From contig JAFYMA010000017.1 in the NCBI GenBank assembly GCA_017556845.1, forward strand, positions 1 to 17,560: 17,560 bases of DNA. The letters are read 5' to 3'. Positions 7,790 to 13,847 of the stretch are shown piece after piece. The number at the start of each line of letters is the position of its first letter. Positions within the stretch are counted from its first letter, which is position 1. The stretch is from Clostridia bacterium. GTDB lineage: Bacteria; Bacillota; Clostridia; Oscillospirales; CAG-272. A program made the position numbers and the translations under genes. Under the pieces are notes generated by a model that was given only the letters and a program-made list of their open reading frames with translations, made no database searches and was not told the DNA's origin.

Positions 7790-7797
7790 AATTTACA
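7785..7797. repeat. Short perfect palindrome at the sigF stop codon
   Basis: TGTAAA-A-TTTACA overlaps the sigF stop codon and ends 29 nt before the -35 box of the DUF177-rpmF promoter. The loop is too short for an RNA hairpin, so it would be a protein-binding site if anything. In an AT-rich gap it may be chance. Confidence 0.25.
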
Positions 7798-7826
7798 AAA
7801 CGTTTAATTATTTTTGAGAAATGCTC

Positions 7827-7855
7827 TTGACAAACAGAAATTAATCATTTATAAT
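7827..7855 (+). promoter_or_regulatory. Consensus sigma-A promoter of the DUF177-rpmF operon
   Basis: TTGACA (7827-7832), 17-nt spacer, TATAAT (7850-7855): a full match to the vegetative consensus. Transcription near 7862 gives a leader of about 68 nt that holds the hairpin at 7879-7896. Confidence 0.85.
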
Positions 7856-7878
7856 GGGTTCTGCGGTTTTTGTGTGAG

Positions 7879-7896
7879 CCGTCAGCAATGGCGGCA
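7879..7896 (+). promoter_or_regulatory. Hairpin in the DUF177-rpmF leader
   Basis: GCCGTC and GGCGGC pair over 6 bp (one G-T wobble) around the loop AGCAAT. No T-run follows directly, so it is not an ordinary terminator. A role in leader control of this ribosomal-protein operon is possible but unproven. Confidence 0.3.
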
Positions 7897-7929
7897 AAGC
7901 AACGCAATTTTTGAGTTGAGGTTCTGCAG

Positions 7930-8445
7930 ATGCGTATTGACATATCCCGCATTTTATCAGGCGAAACAGACACCTTACCCTTTGACGTTTCATTTGAAGC
8001 GTGCGAGGATGAGGGATACGGATATTTTGCCGAATGGGGTATAGATTTTACGGATAAGATATCCGTAAAGGGTGCGTTTTACAATAACGGCGGTTATATG
8101 AGTCTGCAGGCAACGGCAAGCACGAGTTATGATACCTTGTGTGCGCGGTGCCTTAAAGCTATGCACAAAACGTTTGAGCACAGCTTTGAAAAAAGCGTAG
8201 CGTCAGAGCTTACAAATGAAGAAAACGATGATTTTGTCCTTACCGAAGGCGGATGTGTGGACGTTTCGGCTTTGGTATGCGAAGAATTTCTCCTGTCGTT
8301 TCCTCTGAAGGAGCTTTGTGACGAGCTTTGTAAGGGACTTTGCCCGAAATGCGGAAAAAACCTTAACGGCGGAGAGTGCGGATGCCAGGGAGATACAGAT
8401 CCCCGTATGGCAAAATTGAAGGCACTTCTGTCGGAGTACGATTAA
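7930..8445 (+). CDS. DUF177 (YceD family) protein, upstream partner of L32
   Basis: Members of this family (E. coli YceD, plant DUF177A) are linked to 23S rRNA accumulation and sit directly before rpmF in most bacteria, as here. The 171-residue protein has the CARC motif at 71-74 and a C-terminal segment with FPLKELCDELCKGLCPKCG, in which Cys130, Cys134, Cys138 and Cys141 plus Cys150 and Cys152 could bind zinc, followed by the family's DPRMAKLKALL ending. GAGG lies 8 nt before the ATG. The gene is transcribed from the consensus promoter at 7827-7855 with rpmF 41 nt downstream. Its exact molecular role is not settled. Confidence 0.9.
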   Translation: MRIDISRILSGETDTLPFDVSFEACEDEGYGYFAEWGIDFTDKISVKGAFYNNGGYMSLQATASTSYDTLCARCLKAMHKTFEHSFEKSVASELTNEENDDFVLTEGGCVDVSALVCEEFLLSFPLKELCDELCKGLCPKCGKNLNGGECGCQGDTDPRMAKLKALLSEYD

Positions 8446-8486
8446 GTTTTTAATGTTATTGTATTATATAAGGAGGTGTAGGTAAC

Positions 8487-8669
8487 ATGGCAGTACCTAA
8501 GAAGAAAGTCAGCAAAGCAAGAAGAGATAAAAGACGTTCAAACGTATGGCGTCTTGACCTTCCCGGTATGACAAAATGCCCCAAGTGCGGAGCATTCAAC
8601 AAAACGCACAGAGTATGCGCTACATGCGGAACTTACGGCGGCAAGGAAGTAATCAAAACAGAAGCGTAA
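8487..8669 (+). CDS. rpmF: 50S ribosomal protein L32
   Basis: L32 is a small protein of the large ribosomal subunit. The 60-residue sequence has the typical MAVPKKKVSKARRDKRRS start and a zinc-ribbon made by Cys31, Cys34, Cys44 and Cys47. This is therefore the zinc-binding form; many bacteria carry a second, cysteine-free paralogue for zinc shortage, not seen here. A strong AAGGAGGTG lies 8 nt before the ATG. It is co-transcribed with the DUF177 gene. Confidence 0.97.
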   Translation: MAVPKKKVSKARRDKRRSNVWRLDLPGMTKCPKCGAFNKTHRVCATCGTYGGKEVIKTEA

Positions 8670-8676
8670 GCAGTTT

Positions 8677-8731
8677 ATACGGTAGGAAGGGGTTGTGTTA
8701 TGCAATCCCTTTACTGTTTTAACCGTATTTT
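8677..8731 (+). terminator. Candidate terminator after rpmF
   Basis: An outer stem ATACGGT (8677-8683) with ACCGTAT (8722-8728) encloses an inner stem AGGGGTTG (8688-8695) with CAATCCCT (8703-8710), which has one G-T pair. Short T runs follow both: TTTT at 8717-8720 after the inner stem and TTT after the outer. Termination is likely but perhaps incomplete. Confidence 0.5.
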
Positions 8732-8769
8732 CAGCAAACCAAACGAAGTATGAGGAGTATTGCTCGTCC

Positions 8770-8837
8770 TGCCGAATTTGCCCTATGGGGCAAAAAGCGC
8801 CGTGCGGCGCTGCCGTTGCCGATGCAACGGTTCGGCA
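8770..8837. repeat. Compact four-stem cloverleaf palindrome
   Basis: A closing stem TGCCGAA (8770-8776) with TTCGGCA (8831-8837) encloses three perfect hairpins: TTTGCCC/GGGCAAA (8777-8794, loop TATG), AGCGCC/GGCGCT (8796-8811, loop GTGC) and CCGTTGC/GCAACGG (8813-8830, loop CGAT). Only A8795 and G8812 are unpaired between stems. All stems are 6 or 7 bp without mismatches. The unit could be a structured RNA before the DUF512 gene or a small dispersed palindromic element; no second copy is in the window. It lacks tRNA features (no T-loop, no anticodon arm, no CCA). Confidence 0.75.
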
Positions 8838-8884
8838 TCACAGCTTCTCTTTAAGATAAGCGTTCTGAAAGGTAATAGAGAAAT

Positions 8885-10186
8885 ATGGTGACCGTTTATA
8901 AGGTTGAAAGCGGATCTATAGCACAAAAAGCAGGCATTTTGGCGGGCGACGTTATCGTATCCGTCTGCGGACACGAGATAAATGACGTTCTTGACTACCG
9001 CTTTTATCTTATGCAAACGAATATCTGCCTTAAGATACACAGAGGACCGGAGCTTTTTGATATAAGCATATCAAAGGGTGAATATGACGATATAGGTCTT
9101 GAATTTGAAACGTATCTTATGGATAAAAAGCGTACGTGCAGAAATAAATGTATGTTCTGCTTTATAGACCAGATGCCGAAGGGCTGCAGAGAAACGCTGT
9201 ATTTCAAGGACGATGACAGCCGTCTGTCATTTTTGCAGGGAAACTATATCACCTGCACCAATCTTACAGACAGCGACATAGACAGGATCGTGAAAATGCA
9301 CATGTCGCCGATAAATATATCGGTACATACAACGAACCCCGAGCTTCGCGTTTCTATGATGAAAAATAAAAATGCGGGCAAAATACTTGATATAATGCGC
9401 AGACTTGCCGACGGCGGCATTCAATTGAACGCCCAGCTCGTTTTGTGCAGGGGCGTGAACGACGGGCAGGAGCTTTTGCGCAGTATGCGTGAGCTTGAAA
9501 GCCTTGGCGATATGCTGAACAGCGTTTCCGCTGTTCCCTGCGGTCTTACCGATCACAGACAGGGCTTACCTGAAATTACCCCGTACGATAAGGAAAGTGC
9601 TCTTGACGTTGTTGAAAAAATAGAGGCTTTTGCGGAAAAATGCCTTGAAAAATACGGCAGGCGGATATTTTTCGCCTCTGATGAGTTTTATATAACCGCA
9701 GGCCTTGATTTTCATACAGAGGAGTTTTACGAGGATTACCCACAGCTTGAAAACGGCGTCGGTATGATAACTCTGCTTTTACAGCAGGTGCAGGACGAAT
9801 TGCAGTACGCAGATGAATACGATCTTTCAAAAGACAGACACGTTTCGATAGCAACGGGTAAGGCGGCGTATCCGTATATAAAAGCCTGCTGCGATAAAAT
9901 TCAGAATCTTGCACCGAATACTACGGTAGACGTGTACTGTATAGAAAACAGATTTTTCGGTAAAAACATAACGGTCGCAGGATTGCTGACGGGAAAGGAT
10001 CTGTCAGAGCAGCTTTGCGGAAAGGATCTCGGACACGTTCTTTTGATCCCGTCTGTTACACTGCGCTACGAGCAGGACATGTTTCTTGACGGGATGACGC
10101 TGCAGCAGCTTGAAGAATATCTTCACGTTAGAGTCGTTCCCGTAATGTCAGACGGAGCACAGCTTATCCAAAGCATACTTTACTGA
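8885..10186 (+). CDS. DUF512 protein: PDZ domain plus radical-SAM-like Fe-S domain
   Basis: The 433-residue protein has an N-terminal PDZ-like domain (residues 1-60, with SIAQKAGILAGDVI) followed by a radical-SAM-like core. A CxxxCxxC cluster motif (Cys85, Cys89, Cys92, within CRNKCMFCFIDQMPKG) suits a 4Fe-4S cluster and S-adenosylmethionine. The C-terminal half matches the DUF512 type widespread in Clostridia, usually next to der as here. Its reaction and substrate are unknown to me. AAAGG lies 12 nt before the ATG, and GTG at 8888 is a possible alternative start. No promoter is obvious upstream; the gene follows the candidate rpmF terminator and the cloverleaf. der starts 31 nt downstream, so the two are probably co-transcribed. 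Confidence 0.85.
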   Translation: MVTVYKVESGSIAQKAGILAGDVIVSVCGHEINDVLDYRFYLMQTNICLKIHRGPELFDISISKGEYDDIGLEFETYLMDKKRTCRNKCMFCFIDQMPKGCRETLYFKDDDSRLSFLQGNYITCTNLTDSDIDRIVKMHMSPINISVHTTNPELRVSMMKNKNAGKILDIMRRLADGGIQLNAQLVLCRGVNDGQELLRSMRELESLGDMLNSVSAVPCGLTDHRQGLPEITPYDKESALDVVEKIEAFAEKCLEKYGRRIFFASDEFYITAGLDFHTEEFYEDYPQLENGVGMITLLLQQVQDELQYADEYDLSKDRHVSIATGKAAYPYIKACCDKIQNLAPNTTVDVYCIENRFFGKNITVAGLLTGKDLSEQLCGKDLGHVLLIPSVTLRYEQDMFLDGMTLQQLEEYLHVRVVPVMSDGAQLIQSILY

Positions 10187-10217
10187 ACCATCCTATATAA
10201 AGAATGGAGGAAAATAT

Positions 10218-11546
10218 ATGGCAAAACCGATAGTTGCGATAGTGGGCCGCCCGAACGTGGGCAAAAGCACCCTTTTTAATAAACTGACAGGACAGAGAAT
10301 ATCTATCGTTGAGGATACACCCGGCGTCACACGCGACAGAATATATTACGAAACGGAATGGTGCGGCAGAAAAATGCTGCTCGTCGATACCGGCGGTATT
10401 GAGCCTAAGACAGACAACGCCATTTTAAGACATATAAGAGATCAGGCGCAGATAGCAATAGAAACGTCGGACGTAATAGTATTTATGACTGACGTGCGAG
10501 CAGGACTTACGGCGGATGACAGAGAGGTTGCAAGAATGCTGCAGCGCTCACAGAAGCCCGTAGTGCTTTGCGTGAATAAAATAGATTCCGTCGGAAATCT
10601 TCCGTATGAATATTACGAATTTTACGAGCTGGGTATGGGTGATCCCATTGCGCTTTCCTCAGTACACGGCACGGGCACGGGCGATCTGCTTGATGCGGTT
10701 CTCGAAAAGCTGCCTGATGAGTTTGAGGAAGAGGAAGACGACGACAGAATAAAGGTTGCCGTCATCGGTAAGCCGAATGCAGGCAAAAGCTCTATTATAA
10801 ATCATATTCTCGGTCAGGAAAGACTTATAGTATCAGACGTTGCGGGAACGACGCGCGATGCAGTCGATACGCAGGTAGACAATCAATACGGAAAATTTAC
10901 GTTTATTGATACGGCAGGTATCCGCCGTTCATCAAAAATATCCGATAATATCGAAAAATACAGCGTATTGAGAGCAAAAATGGCTGTCGAGCGCGCAGAC
11001 GTCTGCCTTATAATGATAGACGCAGCCGAGGGTATAACCGAGCAGGATGAAAAAATAGCGGGTATCGCTCACAATGCGGGCAAGGCGTCGATCGTTGTTG
11101 TGAATAAATGGGACCTTATCGAAAAGGATAACAGTACCGTAAAGAAGTTTAATGAAAAGATCGGTATTGCTCTGTCGTATATGACGTACGCACCGATAAT
11201 GTACGTTTCGGCAAAGACCGGTCAAAGAGTAGATAAGCTCTTTGAGCATATAAAATACGTAAACGAGCAGGGCGCACTCAGAGTTTCCACGGGTATGCTC
11301 AACGAGGTGCTGAACGATGCTACGACGAGAGTACAGCCCCCGTCCGATAAGGGCAGAAGACTTAAGATATACTATATGACACAGCCCTCTGTAAAACCGC
11401 CTACATTCGTTATTTTCTGTAATAACGCGGAGCTGTTCCATTATTCTTACCAAAGATATATAGAAAACTGCCTGCGTAATACGTTCGGCTTCAAGGGTAC
11501 ACCGATAAAGCTCATAATAAGAGAAAGAGGTGACGATAATGACTAA
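10218..11546 (+). CDS. der: Ribosome-assembly GTPase Der (EngA)
   Basis: Der carries two GTPase domains in tandem and a C-terminal KH-like domain, and is needed for maturation of the 50S subunit. In 442 residues, domain 1 has the P-loop GRPNVGKS (10-17), DTGG near 57 and NKID at 120-123. Domain 2 has GKPNAGKS (184-191), DTAG (231-234) and NKWD (296-299). The acidic linker EEEEDDD (170-176) separates them, and the KH-like part occupies roughly 350-440. GGAGG lies before the ATG. The stop codon overlaps the start of plsY, indicating translational coupling. The DUF512-der-plsY order is a familiar clostridial arrangement. Confidence 0.97.
   Translation: MAKPIVAIVGRPNVGKSTLFNKLTGQRISIVEDTPGVTRDRIYYETEWCGRKMLLVDTGGIEPKTDNAILRHIRDQAQIAIETSDVIVFMTDVRAGLTADDREVARMLQRSQKPVVLCVNKIDSVGNLPYEYYEFYELGMGDPIALSSVHGTGTGDLLDAVLEKLPDEFEEEEDDDRIKVAVIGKPNAGKSSIINHILGQERLIVSDVAGTTRDAVDTQVDNQYGKFTFIDTAGIRRSSKISDNIEKYSVLRAKMAVERADVCLIMIDAAEGITEQDEKIAGIAHNAGKASIVVVNKWDLIEKDNSTVKKFNEKIGIALSYMTYAPIMYVSAKTGQRVDKLFEHIKYVNEQGALRVSTGMLNEVLNDATTRVQPPSDKGRRLKIYYMTQPSVKPPTFVIFCNNAELFHYSYQRYIENCLRNTFGFKGTPIKLIIRERGDDND
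11526..11532 (+). promoter_or_regulatory. Ribosome binding site inside der that sets the plsY start
   Basis: AGAGGTG lies 6 nt before the ATG at 11539. The in-frame GTG at 11530 is part of this site itself, which argues against it as a start. Confidence 0.65.
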
Positions 11547-12819
11547 CGGCATTTTCGGAAGCGGCTCTTCAATGATGTTTCTGGCATTGGGACTGTCTTT
11601 GTGCGCCGCAGCAGGATATTTTCTCGGCTCCGTAAATACCGCTATAATATTATCGCGTCTTAAGTATAAGCAGGACATAAGAGATTACGGCAGTAAAAAT
11701 GCAGGTATGACGAACGTTCTGCGCACGTACGGCAAGGGTGCGGCGGCGATCACGCTGCTTGGAGATATAGGAAAAACCGTCATAGCGTGTCTTATAGGAA
11801 TATTGCTGCTCGGTGAGAGCGGCGGATATATTGCGGGATTTTTCTGTATCATCGGTCATATACTGCCCATATTTCACAATTTCAAAGGCGGAAAAGGCGT
11901 TCTTGCGCTTGCCGCTACGGTCATAACGCTCAATTGGCAGGCGGCGATCGTTCTGATAGTTATTTTTATCGTGATCGTCAGCTTTACGAAATACGTATCG
12001 CTCGGCTCTGTTGTGTGTGCGCTTTTGTACCCCATAGTATTAAGCAAGTTTGCTGAGCCGAATATATTCGGTACGGCAACGTCTATGATAATTGCCATAG
12101 TTATCGTTTTCACACACAGAAAGAATATCCAGCGTCTCTGGGCGGGTGAGGAAAACAAGATAAAGCTCGGAAAAGAGCCGATGGCAAATTGGAAGCTTGT
12201 CATAATCAACGCCGTCCTGATAATAGCAATGCTCGCAGCTCTCGTGCTTCATTCGTTTTATGCAAGCGGTGCTTCGATGCGTAAAAACGATGCAGTCCGT
12301 TACGGAGAATACTACATATCCGAGCTGCAGCTTCGTTATATGTATATTGATATTGCGACTGAGTATCTGACAAACGGGGAAAACGCCGAAACGGATATAG
12401 TAAAGGGGTATGACCCCGAAAAGCATCTTGACGAGCAGCAGATAAACGGCAAAGCATATTCGGAATATTTTATGGATATTGCAGTGCATGACGCAAAAAG
12501 ACTGCTCATAGGCTACGCAAAGGCTAAAACTGACGGCAAGACCGTTCCGACGACGGATGACAGATGTATTGAGGAATTTGACAAAATGAGTGAGAATTTC
12601 ATTTTTGCAGATTCTTATCCGAGATATATCAACCGCGTGTACGGCAAGGGTGTAGGAGAAAGCGATATAAGAAATATCATCTCCGCACAGATAACCTGCA
12701 CGGAGCTTGAAAAGTCCATAGGCTCTGAAGCGTATGAAAAGCTTATACAGGACGGTCTGCCCACGGTAACGGTAGATACCGAAACGGTCCAAAAGATCAT
12801 AAACGGTGATTTTATTTAA
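11539..12819 (+). CDS. plsY: Acyl-phosphate glycerol-3-phosphate acyltransferase PlsY with an extra extracytoplasmic SurA/PrsA-like domain
   Basis: PlsY moves the acyl group from acyl-phosphate to glycerol-3-phosphate, the first acylation in phospholipid synthesis. Residues 18-205 form a complete PlsY core of membrane helices with its loop motifs: GSVNTAIILSR (30-40), GSKNAGMTNVLR (51-62) and GHILPIFHNFKGGKGV (106-121), ending in the family's HRKNIQRLWAGEE. Family members normally stop near 200-220 residues. This protein has 426: an added hydrophobic segment (about 219-239) and some 185 further polar residues. Segments such as GEYYISELQLRYMYIDIATEYL, HLDEQ and RYINRVYGKGVGESDIR resemble the N-terminal domain of PrsA/SurA-type chaperones; this match is from memory of the family pattern. 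PlsY ends in the cytoplasm, so the sixth helix would put the tail outside. The gene overlaps der by 8 nt. Confidence 0.88.
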   Translation: MTNGIFGSGSSMMFLALGLSLCAAAGYFLGSVNTAIILSRLKYKQDIRDYGSKNAGMTNVLRTYGKGAAAITLLGDIGKTVIACLIGILLLGESGGYIAGFFCIIGHILPIFHNFKGGKGVLALAATVITLNWQAAIVLIVIFIVIVSFTKYVSLGSVVCALLYPIVLSKFAEPNIFGTATSMIIAIVIVFTHRKNIQRLWAGEENKIKLGKEPMANWKLVIINAVLIIAMLAALVLHSFYASGASMRKNDAVRYGEYYISELQLRYMYIDIATEYLTNGENAETDIVKGYDPEKHLDEQQINGKAYSEYFMDIAVHDAKRLLIGYAKAKTDGKTVPTTDDRCIEEFDKMSENFIFADSYPRYINRVYGKGVGESDIRNIISAQITCTELEKSIGSEAYEKLIQDGLPTVTVDTETVQKIINGDFI

Positions 12820-12841
12820 CTGAATAAGCAATTTTGCAATA

Positions 12842-12878
12842 AAGAAAGCTCCCGATCAATTGGGAGCTTTCTTCTTTT
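12842..12878. terminator. Bidirectional terminator between plsY and the SpoIIQ-like gene
   Basis: A perfect 12-bp stem, AAGAAAGCTCCC (12842-12853) with GGGAGCTTTCTT (12862-12873), has an 8-nt loop and is followed by CTTTT on the plus strand. The minus strand also ends in a T-rich tail, so it can serve both convergent genes. Confidence 0.85.
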
Positions 12879-12916
12879 GTTGATAGTCTTGCGCGCAAAA
12901 AAATATTTTTACGTCT

Positions 12917-13672
12917 TTATTCGAGTGATCCGGACGTGTCCTTAAGTGCGGAAAGATATTCTGCAGGATCCACGGGTCTGCCGTCACATCTTAATTCAAA
13001 ATGAAGATGGCTTTCGTCCGAAAGCTCCACAAGACAGCTTGCGCCGACGCATCCGATGCTGTCGCCTGCGGAAACGCTTGCTCCTGCCTTTATTCCCTCT
13101 GCAAGCTCATCCTTGAGATTCTGATAATACGATACAAGACCGTCGCCGTGATCCACCGATACGGTCACGCCCATCATAGGATCGTTGTAAACGTCCTTAA
13201 CAACACCGTCTGTAAAGCAATATACGTGCGATCCCTCTGCTGCAAAAATGTCTATTCCCGTGTGCGCTCTGTAATCGTTCATCGTAGCAGAGTATACGGG
13301 CAGGTCAACGGAATAGCTTTTGATGATATTGCCTTCCGTCGGCATAACGTACACCTTGGGTACAGATACGGGCTCATCCTCTGAAGGCTCGTCCTCGGAC
13401 GGCTCACCTATGACGGGCTTATCCGTTGACGGTGTCTGCGGTTCGTTGCGTATGGGCGCAGTCTGAACGGGCGCTCTTGTTGACGGGGCGGGTCTTGTTT
13501 CAATAAGCTGTGCACTTTGAATGGGAGCAGTCGTATCAAGCGGTGCTCTGTCACTGTGATTACGCTTATTTATTGCCGTTATTACGGATATCACCATAAT
13601 AATGACAAGCATGGCGGCAAGAGAGATGTACAGTATTCTCGCCTGCTTTTCAGGTAGCTTCTTTTGTTCCAT
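12917..13672 (-). CDS. spoIIQ: SpoIIQ-like M23 (LytM) membrane protein
   Basis: The 251-residue protein has a short cytoplasmic N-terminus, one membrane helix (13-34), a Pro/Thr/Glu/Ser-rich linker with repeated EPSEDEPSEDEP (about 35-112), and a LytM domain (about 115-240). SpoIIQ is made in the forespore under SigF and meets mother-cell SpoIIIAH in the channel needed for engulfment. The zinc ligands are complete: HTGID (His137, Asp141) and HLH (His222, His224). B. subtilis SpoIIQ has lost a ligand, whereas clostridial SpoIIQ is known to keep it, so an active endopeptidase is possible. A SigF-type promoter at 13720-13748 and GGAG 11 nt before the ATG set the start at 13672. The frame's upstream extension to 13750 would overlap that promoter. 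A general cell-wall M23 peptidase is the alternative. Confidence 0.8.
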   Translation of the reverse strand: MEQKKLPEKQARILYISLAAMLVIIMVISVITAINKRNHSDRAPLDTTAPIQSAQLIETRPAPSTRAPVQTAPIRNEPQTPSTDKPVIGEPSEDEPSEDEPVSVPKVYVMPTEGNIIKSYSVDLPVYSATMNDYRAHTGIDIFAAEGSHVYCFTDGVVKDVYNDPMMGVTVSVDHGDGLVSYYQNLKDELAEGIKAGASVSAGDSIGCVGASCLVELSDESHLHFELRCDGRPVDPAEYLSALKDTSGSLE

Positions 13673-13683
13673 ATTACTTTCGT

Positions 13684-13687
13684 CTCC
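13684..13687 (-). promoter_or_regulatory. Ribosome binding site of the SpoIIQ-like gene
   Basis: GGAG on the minus strand, 11 nt before the ATG at 13672. No comparable site precedes the upstream in-frame ATG at 13750, where the sequence is AT-rich without purine runs of this kind. Confidence 0.55.
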
Positions 13688-13719
13688 GTTTCTTGTATTC
13701 GCCTTACGGCTGTATGAAA

Positions 13720-13748
13720 TATTTTCACCAAACAAAAGGCTTTTATAC
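13720..13748 (-). promoter_or_regulatory. Forespore (SigF/SigG-type) promoter of the SpoIIQ-like gene
   Basis: The minus strand has GTATA (13748-13744), a 14-nt spacer and GGTGAAAATA (13729-13720). This fits every fixed position of the known B. subtilis SigF consensus (GYWTA, about 15 nt, GGNNANAHTR). Transcription would start near 13713, about 40 nt before the ATG. With spoIIAA-AB-sigF and spoIIE in the same window, forespore control is the simplest reading. Confidence 0.7.
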
Positions 13749-13785
13749 ATTTGTTTGAAAATAATAAAACAAATTTTCTAAACCC

Positions 13786-13815
13786 TTGACAAAAGGAGCG
13801 TTTGAGGGATATAAT
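13786..13815 (+). promoter_or_regulatory. Sigma-A promoter of htpG
   Basis: TTGACA (13786-13791), 18-nt spacer, TATAAT (13810-13815): both boxes are perfect and the spacer is one longer than ideal. It is divergent from the forespore promoter at 13720-13748. No CIRCE or other heat-shock operator is seen around it. Confidence 0.8.
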
Positions 13816-13847
13816 TAAAATAATATCATTGAAAAAGGAGACCTGAA

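Noticed and set aside
8770..8837. tRNA gene reading of the cloverleaf
   Set aside because: Stem lengths, 4-nt loops and the absence of T-loop, D-loop and anticodon features rule it out.
11530..11538. GTG start for plsY
   Set aside because: It forms part of the AGAGGTG ribosome binding site; the ATG at 11539 has proper spacing.
10932..11678. 248-codon minus-strand open frame
   Set aside because: It lies antisense over der and plsY, has no recognisable domain and no plausible start signals.
12040..12831. 263-codon minus-strand open frame
   Set aside because: It is antisense to plsY, whose own frame is clearly coding; the translation has no family features.
13673..13750. Upstream in-frame ATG at 13750 for the M23 protein
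   Set aside because: The added 26 residues overlap the SigF-type promoter, lack a ribosome binding site and place extra sequence before the membrane helix.
13786..13847. CIRCE heat-shock operator before htpG
   Set aside because: No TTAGCACTC-type inverted repeat is present; only a plain sigma-A promoter is seen.
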